DNA from: Cellulosimicrobium cellulans | GTDB lineage: Bacteria; Actinomycetota; Actinomycetes; Actinomycetales; Cellulomonadaceae | NCBI RefSeq assembly: GCF_024124905.1 | Contig: NZ_JAMXST010000003.1 | Location: 248,001-312,000, forward strand | DNA: 64,000 nt | Direction of reading: 5' to 3' | In this document: positions 1-8,347 of the stretch, piece by piece | How positions within the stretch are numbered: position 1 is the stretch's first letter | Layout of the letters: the number at the start of each line of letters is the position of its first letter | Notes under the pieces: model-generated | The model's database searches: none | Told to the model about the DNA's origin: nothing | Seen by the model: only the letters and a program-made list of their open reading frames with translations | Made by a program: the position numbers and the translations under genes

Positions 1-518
1 GCGTGCGGGTCTCGGGCGCCGAGCTCACGGCCCTCGGCGGGCCGGACGTGCGGGAGCGGCTGCTGGCCGTCGTCGACGCGCACGGTGCCTGGGGAGACGT
101 GCCCGAGCTGCACGACTACCGCCAGGTCGTCACCGTGCGCACCACGGTGTGGAGCGTCGTCGGGATCGCCGTCGCGGTGTCGCTCCTGACGTACGGACTG
201 ACGACGATCGACCGCGCGCGGGAGCGGCGCCGCGGACGCGCGCGGCTCGTGGCCGTCGGCGTCCCCGCCCGGGTGCTGCGCCGCGCGCAGGCGCTCGCCG
301 GCGCCCTGCCGCTCGTCGTCGCGGTCGTGGTCGGGACCGGTCTCGGCGTCGTGGCGACGGCGGCGTACTCCCACGTCGCCGGAGCCGTGTTCGCGATCGA
401 GCCGACCGTCCTCGCGCTCATGATCGCCACCGTGCTCGTGGGAGCGCTGGCCGTCTCGCTCGCGACCCTGCCTCTCACACGGAGCACGGTCACGGCGGAG
501 GACCTCCGGCAGGAGTGA
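1..518 (+). CDS. FtsX-like ABC transporter permease, C-terminal fragment (5' end outside window)
   Basis: Only the last ~171 codons are present; the reading frame is open to the window edge. The visible part has three hydrophobic stretches separated by a basic cytoplasmic loop rich in RARERRRGR. This is the usual end of an FtsX/MacB-type permease: one TM, a cytoplasmic 'LRRAQALAGALP' loop, then two TMs. It ends with 'TVTAEDLRQE', similar to the usual '..LRAE' tail. Such permeases form the membrane part of an ABC exporter with a separate ATPase, which would lie to the left of the window. The family call rests on topology and tail only. Confidence 0.6.
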   Translation, partial: VRVSGAELTALGGPDVRERLLAVVDAHGAWGDVPELHDYRQVVTVRTTVWSVVGIAVAVSLLTYGLTTIDRARERRRGRARLVAVGVPARVLRRAQALAGALPLVVAVVVGTGLGVVATAAYSHVAGAVFAIEPTVLALMIATVLVGALAVSLATLPLTRSTVTAEDLRQE

Positions 519-576
519 CGCGGCGCGTTGCGAGTGCTCGCGCGGCGCGCGACGGTGGCGAGCGGAGGTGGTCGCC

Positions 577-999
577 GTGGCCGACGTGTTCCCCCGGATC
601 GCCCAGGTCGTGCTCGACACGACCGACGCGCGCGCGCTCGCCGAGTTCTACCGCGCGCTGTTCGGGCTCGCGTACCGCGCGGGCGACGAGCCGCCGCCGG
701 CCGGCGAACCGGATCCGGCGGGTGCGGACTGGCTCGTGCTGCGCGCCGCGCCGGGCGGGGTCCAGATCGCGTTCCAGCAGGTCGACGCCCTGGCGCCGTC
801 GACGTGGCCGGACGAGGGCGTGCCGCAGCAGCTCCACCTCGACTGCACCGTGCCGGACGTCGCGGAGCTCGACCGGCAGCACGAGCGCGCCCTCGCGCTC
901 GGGGCGCGCCTGCTCCACGACCGCTCGGACGACCCGGAGGAGCCGCTGCGTGTCTACGCCGACCCGGCGGGCCACCCCTTCTGCGTCTTCGTCGGCTGA
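577..999 (+). CDS. VOC (glyoxalase/bleomycin-resistance fold) family protein
   Basis: About 140 residues with the single-module vicinal-oxygen-chelate pattern: an N-terminal beta strand 'AQVVLDTTDARALAEFYRALFGL', a central 'QLHLDCTVPDV' strand with a metal-ligand-type His, and a C-terminal 'VYADPAGHPFCVF' strand. A GTG at 568 is also in frame, but the GGAGG at 564-568 is better spaced for the GTG at 577. Substrate cannot be told; proteins of this type are often annotated only as VOC family. Two further VOC proteins lie at 10032 and 31015. Confidence 0.8.
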   Translation: MADVFPRIAQVVLDTTDARALAEFYRALFGLAYRAGDEPPPAGEPDPAGADWLVLRAAPGGVQIAFQQVDALAPSTWPDEGVPQQLHLDCTVPDVAELDRQHERALALGARLLHDRSDDPEEPLRVYADPAGHPFCVFVG

Positions 1000-1050
1000 C
1001 CGCCGGAGATCGACCCTTGCATACCCCCCACCCGTATAGTACCTTCACCG

Positions 1051-1075
1051 CCAGATACCCCCATGGGGTATCTGG
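1051..1075. promoter_or_regulatory. Perfect 11-bp inverted repeat, candidate operator of the DHA2 exporter
   Basis: Arms 1051-1061 and 1065-1075 are perfect complements around a 3-nt centre (core GATACCCCCATGGGGTATC). A second, weaker ATAC...GTAT dyad lies at 1021-1037 and shares the ATACCCCC half with the first, 34 bp upstream. TATAGT at 1035-1040 could be a -10 box lying between them. The C4/G4 arms flanked by AT resemble sites of CsoR-family repressors, but TetR-family control of a drug exporter is equally possible. No regulator gene adjoins it. Confidence 0.65.
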
Positions 1076-1153
1076 CGACGGGTTGCCGTCGCCTCGCGTG
1101 CCGCCGTCCCCGGCGGCCGGACAGGGCCGTCGAGGCCCGGAGGAGGACGCTCG

Positions 1154-2584
1154 ATGTCGGACGCATCGAGGCGGGGGTGGGCCCTCGGGCTCATCGCCAC
1201 CGCGCAGTTCATGGTCATCATGGACACCTCGATCATCGGGGTGGCCCTCCCACGCATCCAGGAGGACCTGGGCTTCACGCCGGGGAACCTGTCGTGGGTC
1301 TTCAACGCGTACGTCGTCGCGTTCGCCGGGCTCCTGCTCCTCGGGGGCCGGCTCGCCGACCTCTTCGGCGCCCGGCGCATCTTCGCGATCGGCTGGGCGG
1401 TGCTGCTCGTCGGCTCCGTCGTCGCCGGGGCGGCCGAGACCGTCGCGGTCGAGCTCACCGGGCGCGTGGTCCAGGGTGCCGGCGCCGCGCTCGTCGCCCC
1501 CGCCGCGCTCACGCTGCTCATGTCGATCTTCGGGTCCAGCCCTCGGGAGCTCACGCGGGCGCTCGCGGTCTACGGTGCCGCCGCACCCGCGGGCGGTACG
1601 GCCGGCGTCTTCCTCGGTGGGCTCATCACCGAGTACGCGAGCTGGCCGTGGGTGTTCTGGATCAACGTGCCGATCGCCGTGCTCGTGCTCGCCGTCACCC
1701 GGGTCCTGCTCCCCGCCGGCACGACCACGCGGGGGTCCGTCGACGTCGTGGGCGCGCTCACGGTCACCGTGGGCCTCGGTGCCCTCGTCTTCGCGGTGGT
1801 GCGGGCGCCCGAGGTCGGGTGGGGCGCGGCGCAGACGTGGGTCGTGCTCGGCGCCGCGCTCCTGCTGCTCGTCGGCTTCGTCGTCAGCCAGGCCCGGCGC
1901 AGCCAGCCGCTCGTCCCGCTGCGGATCTTCCGGACCCCGAACCTCGGGGCGGCGAACCTCGCCCAGGCGCTGCTCGGCGCGGCCTGGGTCGCGATGTGGT
2001 TCTACCTCAACCTGTACCTGCAGCAGGTCCTCGGGCTGGGCGCCTTCGCCTCCGGCGCCGCCCTCGTGCCGATGACCGCGCTCGTCATGGTCGGGATGGT
2101 CGCGCTCGCGCCGCGCCTCATCGCCCGCTGGGGGAGCAAGGCCCTGGTCGTCGCCGGTCTGCTGGTCCTCGCGGTCGGTCTCGGGTGGCTCTCGTTCGTC
2201 CGGCCCGACGGCGCGTACGCCGTCGACGTCCTGCCCGCGACGCTCGTCGCGGCGCTCGGGATGTCGCTCGCCTTCATCCCGTCGCTCGGGACCGCGATCT
2301 CCAGCGCCCCGCCCCAGGACGGCGGCCTCGCGTCCGGGATCGTCAACACGAGCTACCAGGTGGGGTCCGCCCTCGGCCTCGCCGCGATGACGGCCGTCGG
2401 CGCGGCGTTCGGGGCGACCGCGAGCGACGACCTCGTCGCGCTCACCGACGGGTACTCAGCGGTGTTCCTCGGGGCCGGGGTCGTCGCGCTCGTCGCGGCG
2501 CTCCTCAGCGCGGTGCTGCTCCGCACGCCGCCCCGCACCGGGGCCGGCGAGCCGGCGCGCGAGAGCGAGACCGTCGGCGCGTGA
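1154..2584 (+). CDS. DHA2-family MFS multidrug exporter (EmrB/QacA type)
   Basis: A 476-residue, 14-helix major-facilitator protein that probably expels drugs or other small molecules using the proton gradient. The DHA2 signature is clear near the N-terminus: 'FMVIMDTSIIGVALPRIQ' in helix 1 (motif D1-like) and 'GGRLADLFGARRIF' (motif A) after helix 2, then 'GRVVQGAGAALVAPAALTLL' (motif B). The ATG at 1154 has a strong GGAGGAGG at about 1139-1146. The gene stands alone behind the palindromic operator at 1051-1075 and converges on clpX. Confidence 0.88.
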   Translation: MSDASRRGWALGLIATAQFMVIMDTSIIGVALPRIQEDLGFTPGNLSWVFNAYVVAFAGLLLLGGRLADLFGARRIFAIGWAVLLVGSVVAGAAETVAVELTGRVVQGAGAALVAPAALTLLMSIFGSSPRELTRALAVYGAAAPAGGTAGVFLGGLITEYASWPWVFWINVPIAVLVLAVTRVLLPAGTTTRGSVDVVGALTVTVGLGALVFAVVRAPEVGWGAAQTWVVLGAALLLLVGFVVSQARRSQPLVPLRIFRTPNLGAANLAQALLGAAWVAMWFYLNLYLQQVLGLGAFASGAALVPMTALVMVGMVALAPRLIARWGSKALVVAGLLVLAVGLGWLSFVRPDGAYAVDVLPATLVAALGMSLAFIPSLGTAISSAPPQDGGLASGIVNTSYQVGSALGLAAMTAVGAAFGATASDDLVALTDGYSAVFLGAGVVALVAALLSAVLLRTPPRTGAGEPARESETVGA

Positions 2585-2595
2585 GCCGCGCACGA

Positions 2596-2642
2596 CACGC
2601 CGCGGGCGGTCGCGGGCGACGCGCGCGACCGCCCGCGGCGTG
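2596..2642. terminator. Bidirectional hairpin terminator between the MFS gene and clpX
   Basis: A perfect 19-bp stem (2596-2614 with 2624-2642) and a 9-nt loop sit in the 78-bp gap between two convergent genes. There is no T-run on either side, as is common in GC-rich actinobacteria. Confidence 0.8.
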
Positions 2643-2662
2643 CCCGGCGCCGAGCGAACAGG

Positions 2663-4012
2663 TCAGGCGGACTTCTCCCGCGGGGTACGGCTGCGCGCGG
2701 TGGAGGTGCGCGGCACGATCGTGGGGTTCACGTTGTCCAGCACGACCTCCCGCGTGATCACGACCCGCTCCACGTCATCACGCGACGGCACGTCGAACAT
2801 CACCTGCTGCAACACCTCCTCCATGATCGCCCGCAACCCCCGCGCCCCCGTCCCCCGCAACAACGCCTGCTCCGCGACCGCCTCCACCGCACCCTCGGTG
2901 AACTCCAGCTCCACCCCGTCGATCGCGAACATCCGCTGATACTGCTTCACCAACGCATTGCGCGGCTGCGTCAAGATCCGCACCAACGCCTCGGAGTCCA
3001 ACGCCGACACCGACGCGATCACCGGAAGACGCCCGATGAACTCCGGGATCAACCCGAACCGATGCAGATCCTCCGGACGCACCTGCGCGAACAGATCCTC
3101 CCCCGCACCCGTCTCGATCGACGCACCAAACCCCACCCCCCGCTTGCGCGCCCGCGCCGCCACGATGTCGTCCAACCCCGCAAACGCCCCCGCCACGATG
3201 AACAACACGTTCGACGTGTCCACCTGGATGAACTCCTGATGCGGATGCTTACGACCACCCTGCGGCGGCACCGACGCGCTCGTACCCTCGATGATCTTCA
3301 ACAACGCCTGCTGCACACCCTCACCCGACACATCACGCGTGATCGACGGGTTCTCCGCCTTGCGCGCCACCTTGTCGATCTCATCGATATAGATGATCCC
3401 CGTCTCAGCCTTCTTCACGTCGAAGTCCGCCGCCTGCACCAGCTTCAACAGAATGTTCTCCACGTCCTCACCGACATACCCCGCCTCGGTGAGCGCCGTC
3501 GCATCCGCGATCGCGAACGGCACGTTCAACATCCGCGCCAACGTCTGCGCCAGATACGTCTTGCCCGTCCCCGTCGGACCGATCAACAGAATGTTCGACT
3601 TCGCCAGCTCCACGTAGTCCGGGTCGTCGGCCGCGGGGGAGTCGCCGGCCTCCTCGGCCGCGGCGGCGGCGCGGACGCGCTTGTAGTGGTTGTGCACCGC
3701 GACGGCCAGCGCCCGCTTGGCGCCGTCCTGCCCGACGACGTAGCGGCTCAGGTGCGCGAAGATCTCGTGAGGCGTGGGGAGGGGGCCGTCGCCGGTCACG
3801 ACGTCCTGCGCCGCGCTCTCGGCCTCGCGGTCCTCCTCGACCATCTCGAGGCACAGGGCCACGCACTCGTCGCAGATGAACACGCCCGCGGGCCCGGCGA
3901 TGAGTCGCTTCACCTGGCGCTGGGACTTGCCGCAGAAGGAGCACGTGAGCGCGTCCGCCGCGCGCGGACCGCGCTGCCCGCGCGTGTCGTCGGTGCCGTC
4001 GGAGCGTGCCAC
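2663..4012 (-). CDS. clpX: ATP-dependent Clp protease ATP-binding subunit ClpX
   Basis: A 449-residue AAA+ unfoldase that feeds tagged proteins to ClpP. The N-terminal zinc-binding domain has Cys24, Cys27, Cys47 and Cys50 ('CSFCGKS', 'CDEC'). Walker A GPTGTGKT, 'IIYIDEIDK' Walker B and the RGTGARGLR sensor-2 region follow in order. The GTG at 4012 is preferred to the ATG at 4066 because GGAGG lies 6 nt upstream and the protein then starts like other ClpX proteins. Codon use changes abruptly near 3612: upstream codons are mostly C-ending (GTC, CGC, GCC), downstream ones use TTG, GTG, GGT, GAT, TAT and CAT. No clpP gene adjoins it; zapE lies 88 bp upstream. Confidence 0.95.
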   Translation of the reverse strand: MARSDGTDDTRGQRGPRAADALTCSFCGKSQRQVKRLIAGPAGVFICDECVALCLEMVEEDREAESAAQDVVTGDGPLPTPHEIFAHLSRYVVGQDGAKRALAVAVHNHYKRVRAAAAAEEAGDSPAADDPDYVELAKSNILLIGPTGTGKTYLAQTLARMLNVPFAIADATALTEAGYVGEDVENILLKLVQAADFDVKKAETGIIYIDEIDKVARKAENPSITRDVSGEGVQQALLKIIEGTSASVPPQGGRKHPHQEFIQVDTSNVLFIVAGAFAGLDDIVAARARKRGVGFGASIETGAGEDLFAQVRPEDLHRFGLIPEFIGRLPVIASVSALDSEALVRILTQPRNALVKQYQRMFAIDGVELEFTEGAVEAVAEQALLRGTGARGLRAIMEEVLQQVMFDVPSRDDVERVVITREVVLDNVNPTIVPRTSTARSRTPREKSA

Positions 4013-4100
4013 CGGGTGCCTCCAGTCCAGTCGGTTGCGGCCGATCGTAGCCGCCGCCCACGACACGCCGACAGGTTCCGCTCCCAGGAGGCGCGTCGGG

Positions 4101-5324
4101 TCAGCGACCCTCGGCAGGCCCGAGGCCCGCCGACCGCTCCGTCAGGAGCTGGAGGCGGCTCGCGGCCCGGAAGGCGTCGGGTCGGTCCGGCATCGCTGTG
4201 CGGAAGGCGCCGAGCGCGTGGGCCGACGTGACCACGAGCTCGACGTCGGCGTCCACGAGCACGTCCACGACGGCGATGAACCGCTGCTGGGCCTCCCGGT
4301 CCGCGTCCGTGAGGAGGGGGACGTCGGTGACGACCCAGCGACGGAAACGCGCGGCCCAGTCGAGGTACTCGAGGGTGGACGTCGGCCGCCCCGCCAGGTC
4401 CGCGAACGTCACCCACAGCTCGGGCTCGCTCTCGCGGGCCGGGCCGTCCACCCGTGCGGCCGTCACCTCGAACGACCTGGTCCCGGTGCGGACGACCGCC
4501 CGGGAACCCGGGGCGGGGGCGACGAGCCCGTGGGCGGCGAGCTGCGCCGTCGTGCCGGGGGAGAGCCACGCGCCCGCGGCGAAGCCTGCGCGACCGCGCC
4601 CCCCGAGCGCCCGGTAGTCCGTCGCCCCGGCGAGCTCGACCACGTCGAGGTGCGCGCGCAGGAGCGCGATGCCCGGCTCGGCGACGTGGTGCCACAGCGG
4701 GTTCGGGAGCAGCGTGCCGGGCTCGTAGTTGGACGTCGCGAGCACGACGACGCCCGCCTCGAACGCGCGGCGCAGGAGCCGGGTGAGCAGGGTCGCGTCG
4801 CCGGTGTCGTGCAGGTGGAGCTCGTCGAGGTAGAGCAGCGTGCTCCCGCGCAGGAGGTCGTCGATCGCGGCGTCGACGGTGCCGGGGCGTGGCTCCGCCG
4901 ACTCCTCCGGCGGCCCGGGCGGCGGCTCCGCGGCCGGGGCGGCCGCGCGGGTGCGCCACCCGCGCGTCGGGCCGCCCTGCCCGACGGCGGGCCGCGGCCC
5001 GGCGAGGGCGCTCGCCCGCTGGGCGTGGATCGCCGCGTGCAGCGCGCGGAACAGGTCGTACACATGCACCCGCCGGGCCGCGCCGGCCGGGAGCCCGCCC
5101 GCGACGGCCGCGAAGAACGCCCCGGCCAGCCACGACTTCCCGCGCCCCGCGGGGCCCCACACGTACAGCCCGCGGACGGGCCGCCGTCGGGCCCCGGCGA
5201 GCTCGTCGCCGAGCCGGGCGAGCCGGTCGAGGAGCGCGGACTGGTCCGGGTCGAGCGCGAACCCCTCGCGCGACGCCGCCGCCTCGACCGCACGCCGGGT
5301 GCGGTCGAGGCGGGAGCGGGTCAC
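4101..5324 (-). CDS. zapE: ZapE/AFG1-family ATPase
   Basis: A 407-residue P-loop ATPase of the AFG1/ZapE family, cytoplasmic, linked in proteobacteria to the division ring. It shows '[15 protein letters not shown]' (Walker A, residues ~57-64), '[16 protein letters not shown]', '[12 protein letters not shown]' (Walker B) and '[15 protein letters not shown]', then the family's C-terminal '[12 protein letters not shown]' and '[21 protein letters not shown]'. A low-complexity Pro/Ala/Arg insertion of about 45 residues separates the 'HAAIH' and Walker B blocks. Its role in actinobacterial division is not established by anything visible here. Confidence 0.88.
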   Translation of the reverse strand: MTRSRLDRTRRAVEAAASREGFALDPDQSALLDRLARLGDELAGARRRPVRGLYVWGPAGRGKSWLAGAFFAAVAGGLPAGAARRVHVYDLFRALHAAIHAQRASALAGPRPAVGQGGPTRGWRTRAAAPAAEPPPGPPEESAEPRPGTVDAAIDDLLRGSTLLYLDELHLHDTGDATLLTRLLRRAFEAGVVVLATSNYEPGTLLPNPLWHHVAEPGIALLRAHLDVVELAGATDYRALGGRGRAGFAAGAWLSPGTTAQLAAHGLVAPAPGSRAVVRTGTRSFEVTAARVDGPARESEPELWVTFADLAGRPTSTLEYLDWAARFRRWVVTDVPLLTDADREAQQRFIAVVDVLVDADVELVVTSAHALGAFRTAMPDRPDAFRAASRLQLLTERSAGLGPAEGR

Positions 5325-5333
5325 CGGGCCAGC

Positions 5334-6278
5334 CTAGGCACGGGGGCTGCGCAGGGCCTTCACCCAGACGCTGACGACGTCCCAGCCGGTGATGACCAGG
5401 GTGCCCGCGACGATCGCGTTCGAGAGCCAGGTGACCGAGTCGCCGCCCGTGACCTCGAGGAACGCCGGGTTGACGAGGCGGTCGGCGCTGGCGAGCCAGA
5501 CGACGGCGGCGGCGAACAGCACCCCGACGACCGTGTTGGCGACCGCGAGGCCGACGGTCCACCGGCCGCGCGCGTACACGAGGATCGTGAGCACGATCTC
5601 GACCGCGACGAGCGCGACGAGCACGCCGGTCCAGACCGGCCACAGGTCGGGCTGGAGCACGGGGACCGCGGTGCCGTCGGGACCCCGGTACGTCGCGACG
5701 TTCTGCAGGAGCAGCACGGCGGCGACCAGCACGAGCAGGCCGACCGACACGACCGTGTCGACGAGCGTGACCTCGCGGGGCGCGCGCTCGGTCGGGAGGC
5801 GGTCGACCGTCCAGGGGCCGGTGAGCTCGTCCTGGCTCCGCGGGGAGCCGTAGCGTTCGAGCAGGACGAAGACGAGCGTCGTCCAGAACGCGATCTGGAG
5901 GGCGACGGAGGCGGTCGTCCAGATGCCGCTCCAGATGGCCGACCCGACGGCGTCGCCGTCGACGAGGTCCGTCGCGAGCACGATCGCCCCCGGGATGAGG
6001 CTGACCCAGAGCAGCACCTTGAGGAGCCGCAGCCAGTCGAGGTAGAGCGTCGGGCCGATGAGGTAGAGAGGTCGACCGGCGAGGTCGGCGGCGAGGCGGT
6101 CGGGGTCGCCGAGGTCGTTGAGGACGTCGGTCTCGGCCCGTGCCGGGTCGGTGCCGGCCTCGACCTTGGCCTCGACGGCGTCGGCGACGGACGCGCGCAG
6201 CTCCTGCTCGAGGTCGGCGTGCTGGTCCGCGGGGACGCGGCGCAGCGTGGCGGCGACGTAGCGGTCGGTGAGCGTCAT
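5334..6278 (-). CDS. HAAS-domain multi-pass membrane protein, partner of PadR
   Basis: A 314-residue protein: the first ~70 residues are soluble and resemble the HAAS/'permease prefix' domain ('RYVAATLRRVPADQHADLEQEL', 'DVLNDLGDPDRLA'), followed by about six hydrophobic helices. The ATG at 6278 overlaps the stop of the padR gene by 4 nt (ATGA), so the two are translationally coupled. PadR-HAAS pairs are common in Gram-positive bacteria, where PadR controls the membrane protein in response to envelope or phenolic stress; the actual function here is unknown. A GC-rich open frame continues upstream but overlaps padR. Confidence 0.8.
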   Translation of the reverse strand: MTLTDRYVAATLRRVPADQHADLEQELRASVADAVEAKVEAGTDPARAETDVLNDLGDPDRLAADLAGRPLYLIGPTLYLDWLRLLKVLLWVSLIPGAIVLATDLVDGDAVGSAIWSGIWTTASVALQIAFWTTLVFVLLERYGSPRSQDELTGPWTVDRLPTERAPREVTLVDTVVSVGLLVLVAAVLLLQNVATYRGPDGTAVPVLQPDLWPVWTGVLVALVAVEIVLTILVYARGRWTVGLAVANTVVGVLFAAAVVWLASADRLVNPAFLEVTGGDSVTWLSNAIVAGTLVITGWDVVSVWVKALRSPRA

Positions 6279-6619
6279 GACGTGCCTTCCTGGGAGTCGA
6301 TGGTCTGGAGGCTGCGCGCGATCGCGAGCCACTCGTCGAGCAGGTCGCGGGCGAAGCGCTCACCCGCGGGGGAGGTGCGGTAGAACTTGCGCGGCCGCGC
6401 CTCGTCGGTGTTCCACTCGCTCACGAGGAGGCCCTGCTTCTCGAGCCGGCGCAGGAGCGGGTAGAGCGTGTTGGCGTCGACGGGGACGCCCGCCGCGGCG
6501 AGCGCCTCGAGGAGCCCGTAGCCGTAGCCGGGCGTGCGCAGCAGCAGCAGGCTCGCGACGACGACGGAGCCGCGGCGCACCTCCTGGCTGTGCCCGGCGA
6601 AGATCTCGGGATCGGTCAT
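6275..6619 (-). CDS. PadR-family transcriptional regulator
   Basis: A 114-residue winged-helix repressor. The PadR core 'SLLLLRTPGYGYGLLEAL', 'NTLYPLLRRLEKQGLL' and 'RKFYRTSPAGERFARDLLDEW' is complete. It is the first gene of a two-gene operon with the HAAS membrane protein. The only likely promoter puts the transcript start at or within a few bases of the ATG, so the mRNA is probably leaderless; the operator-like dyad at 6623-6640 overlaps its -10 box, which suggests autoregulation. Confidence 0.9.
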   Translation of the reverse strand: MTDPEIFAGHSQEVRRGSVVVASLLLLRTPGYGYGLLEALAAAGVPVDANTLYPLLRRLEKQGLLVSEWNTDEARPRKFYRTSPAGERFARDLLDEWLAIARSLQTIDSQEGTS

Positions 6620-6622
6620 GTC

Positions 6623-6658
6623 TCACACCATAGTGTGTGACGCACAGTATGCACAAGA
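6623..6658 (-). promoter_or_regulatory. padR promoter with overlapping dyad (probable PadR operator)
   Basis: Read on the minus strand: TTGTGC (-35, about 6653-6658), 18-nt spacer, TATGGT (-10), then 7 nt to the padR ATG. The 18-bp element TCACACCATAGTGTGTGA (6623-6640), with 6-bp perfect outer arms, covers the -10 region. Confidence 0.6.
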
Positions 6659-6687
6659 GGCACATCATCGTGTCGGCGCTGGAGCGC

Positions 6688-6706
6688 TAGACTGGAACGG
6701 TTCCAG
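6688..6706 (+). promoter_or_regulatory. Dyad CTGGAACGGTTCCAG at the dtxR/ideR promoter
   Basis: Perfect 7-bp arms (6692-6698, 6700-6706) around one base, immediately after TAGACT (6688-6693), a possible -10 box. It does not look like an IdeR/DtxR iron box, so another regulator is more likely. It lies 31 bp upstream of the GTG start. Confidence 0.45.
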
Positions 6707-6737
6707 AGAAGAGTGCGTACCTGCCGCGGGAGGCCGA

Positions 6738-7448
6738 GTGACCGACCTGATCGACACCACCGAGATGTACCTGAAGTCGATCTACGAGCTGCAGGAGGAG
6801 GGCATCCCTCCGCTGCGCGCGCGGATCGCCGAGCGCCTCGGGCACTCCGGGCCGACCGTCTCCCAGACCGTCGCCCGCATGGAGCGGGACGGCCTCGTCG
6901 TCGTCGGCGGCGACCGCCAGCTCGAGCTCACGACGCTCGGGCAGCAGACGGCGGTGCGCGTCATGCGCAAGCACCGCCTCGCCGAGCGGCTTCTCACCGA
7001 CGTCATCAAGCTCGACTGGGAGCAGGTGCACACCGAGGCCTGCCGCTGGGAGCACGTGATGAGCGACCTCGTCGAGCAGCGCCTCGTCGCGCTCCTCGAC
7101 CACCCCGCGCACGACCCGTACGGCAACCCGATCCCGGGCCTGCGCGAGCTGGGCGAGGACCTGCCGGAGGTCGAGTACCTCGACGGCGTCGTGTCGCTGC
7201 CGGCCCACCTCGCCGCGAGCGGCACGGCCGACGGGGGCGAGGTCCGCGTCGTGCTCCAGCGCATCGCCGAGCCGGTCCAGGTCGACGTCGAGCTCCTCGC
7301 GCGCTTCGCCGAGGCGGGCGTGTTCCCGCGCCAGACCCTCGTCGTCGCCGTGCACGACGGCGCCGTCACGGTCTCGGGCGACGGCGCCGACACGGTCCTG
7401 GACCTCCCGGACGACGTCGCACGCCACCTCTTCGTGACGGCTGACTGA
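6738..7448 (+). CDS. ideR: Iron-dependent DtxR/IdeR-family repressor
   Basis: A 236-residue metal-dependent repressor that would shut off iron-uptake genes when Fe(II) is bound. The N-terminal winged helix ('TTEMYLKSIYELQEEG', 'RIAERLGHSGPTVSQTVARM') and dimerisation domain are complete. All ligands known from DtxR fall at the same residue numbers: Met10, His79, Glu83, His98, Cys102, Glu105 and His106. A C-terminal SH3-like domain (from ~residue 150) is present, as in full-length IdeR. GTG at 6738 is chosen because it gives this exact register and has GGGAGG at 6728-6733. Convergent with sodA. Confidence 0.93.
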   Translation: MTDLIDTTEMYLKSIYELQEEGIPPLRARIAERLGHSGPTVSQTVARMERDGLVVVGGDRQLELTTLGQQTAVRVMRKHRLAERLLTDVIKLDWEQVHTEACRWEHVMSDLVEQRLVALLDHPAHDPYGNPIPGLRELGEDLPEVEYLDGVVSLPAHLAASGTADGGEVRVVLQRIAEPVQVDVELLARFAEAGVFPRQTLVVAVHDGAVTVSGDGADTVLDLPDDVARHLFVTAD

Positions 7449-7470
7449 GCCGCCGCCCCCGTCAGGCTGT

Positions 7471-7555
7471 CGAACACGACATGAGGGTCGTTATCCATCG
7501 GATAACGACCCTCATGTCGTGTTCGCCGGCGGGCGGTGTCGTGTTCGCCCGCCGG
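7471..7555. repeat. Double palindrome between convergent ideR and sodA (family-A-related repeat and terminator)
   Basis: A perfect 26-bp stem (7471-7496 with 7500-7525) and only a 3-nt loop, followed at once by a second 10-bp stem (7526-7535 with 7546-7555). The 26-nt arm matches the left end of the 81-bp repeat at 9248-9328 in 23 of 26 positions. It probably ends transcription of both genes. Confidence 0.85.
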
Positions 7556-7573
7556 GTGTCGTCTGGCGGGGCG

Positions 7574-8200
7574 TCAGGCGGGGACGATGAGCCCGGCGGT
7601 CTGGGTCTTGGCGCGCTGGAGGCGGGCCTCGGCGTCGGACCAGTTGACGAGGTTCCACCAGGCGGTGACGTAGTCGGCGCGCACGTTCTGGTAGTCGAGG
7701 TAGTAGGCGTGCTCCCAGACGTCGAGCAGGACGATCGGGGTGAGGCCGAGGGTGAGGTTGCCCTGCTGGTCGTAGAGCTGGACGGTGACGAGCTTGGAGC
7801 CGATGGAGTCCCAGGCGAGGATGGCCCAGCCCGAGCCCTGGACGCCGGCGGCGACGGCGGCGAACTGCTTCTTGAAGGCGTCGAAGGAGCCGAAGTGCTC
7901 GTCGATCGCGGCGCCGATCTCGCCGGTGGGCTCGCCGCCGCCCTCGGGGGAGAGGTTGGTCCAGAACGCGGAGTGGTTGACGTGGCCGCCGAGGTTGAAC
8001 GCGAGGTTCTTCTCGTGCAGGTTGATCGCGGCGAAGTCGCCGGTCTCGCGGGCCTCGGCGAGCTTCTCCAGGGCGGTGTTCGCGCCGGTGACGTAGGCCT
8101 GGTGGTGCTTGGAGTGGTGCAGCTCCATGATCCGCCCGGAGATGTGCGGCTCGAGCGCACCGTAGTCGTAGGACAGCTCGGGGAGAGTGTAGACAGGCAT
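7574..8200 (-). CDS. sodA: Superoxide dismutase [Mn/Fe]
   Basis: A 208-residue cytoplasmic Fe/Mn superoxide dismutase converting superoxide to hydrogen peroxide and oxygen. The four metal ligands are His28, His76 ('[10 protein letters not shown]'), Asp160 and His164 ('[10 protein letters not shown]'). Gly at '[11 protein letters not shown]' and the 'QGN' strand match the family, but Mn versus Fe cannot be decided by eye. Codons are almost all C/G-ending and uniform, as expected of a highly expressed gene. It is transcribed from the SoxR-type promoter at 8234-8264 and ends at the double hairpin. Confidence 0.95.
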   Translation of the reverse strand: MPVYTLPELSYDYGALEPHISGRIMELHHSKHHQAYVTGANTALEKLAEARETGDFAAINLHEKNLAFNLGGHVNHSAFWTNLSPEGGGEPTGEIGAAIDEHFGSFDAFKKQFAAVAAGVQGSGWAILAWDSIGSKLVTVQLYDQQGNLTLGLTPIVLLDVWEHAYYLDYQNVRADYVTAWWNLVNWSDAEARLQRAKTQTAGLIVPA

Positions 8201-8233
8201 GGTTCCTCAGGTTCCTTCCGTCGGTATGCAGCC

Positions 8234-8264
8234 ACGCTAGGACCTCGACCACGGTTGAGGTCAA
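8234..8264 (-). promoter_or_regulatory. SoxR/MerR-type promoter-operator of sodA
   Basis: On the minus strand, TTGACC (8259-8264) and TAGCGT (8234-8239) are separated by exactly 19 bp, the long spacer typical of MerR-family targets. A near-perfect 22-bp palindrome (8241-8262, ends GACCTC/GAGGTC, one mismatch in each 10-nt arm) fills the spacer and agrees with the ACCTCAA...TTGAGGT pattern of SoxR boxes. Confidence 0.75.
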
Positions 8265-8347
8265 GGTGGGCGCACTGTGATCTTGCAGGTCGGACGTGCG
8301 GTCCCGCTCGCCGAGCGGCCCAGCGCCGACGGCGGGACGATGGCCGG

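Noticed and set aside
1017-1040. TTGCAT and TATAGT as a -35/-10 pair for the DHA2 exporter
   Set aside because: Only 12 bp separate them, too short for a sigma-70-type promoter; TATAGT alone may be a -10 box.
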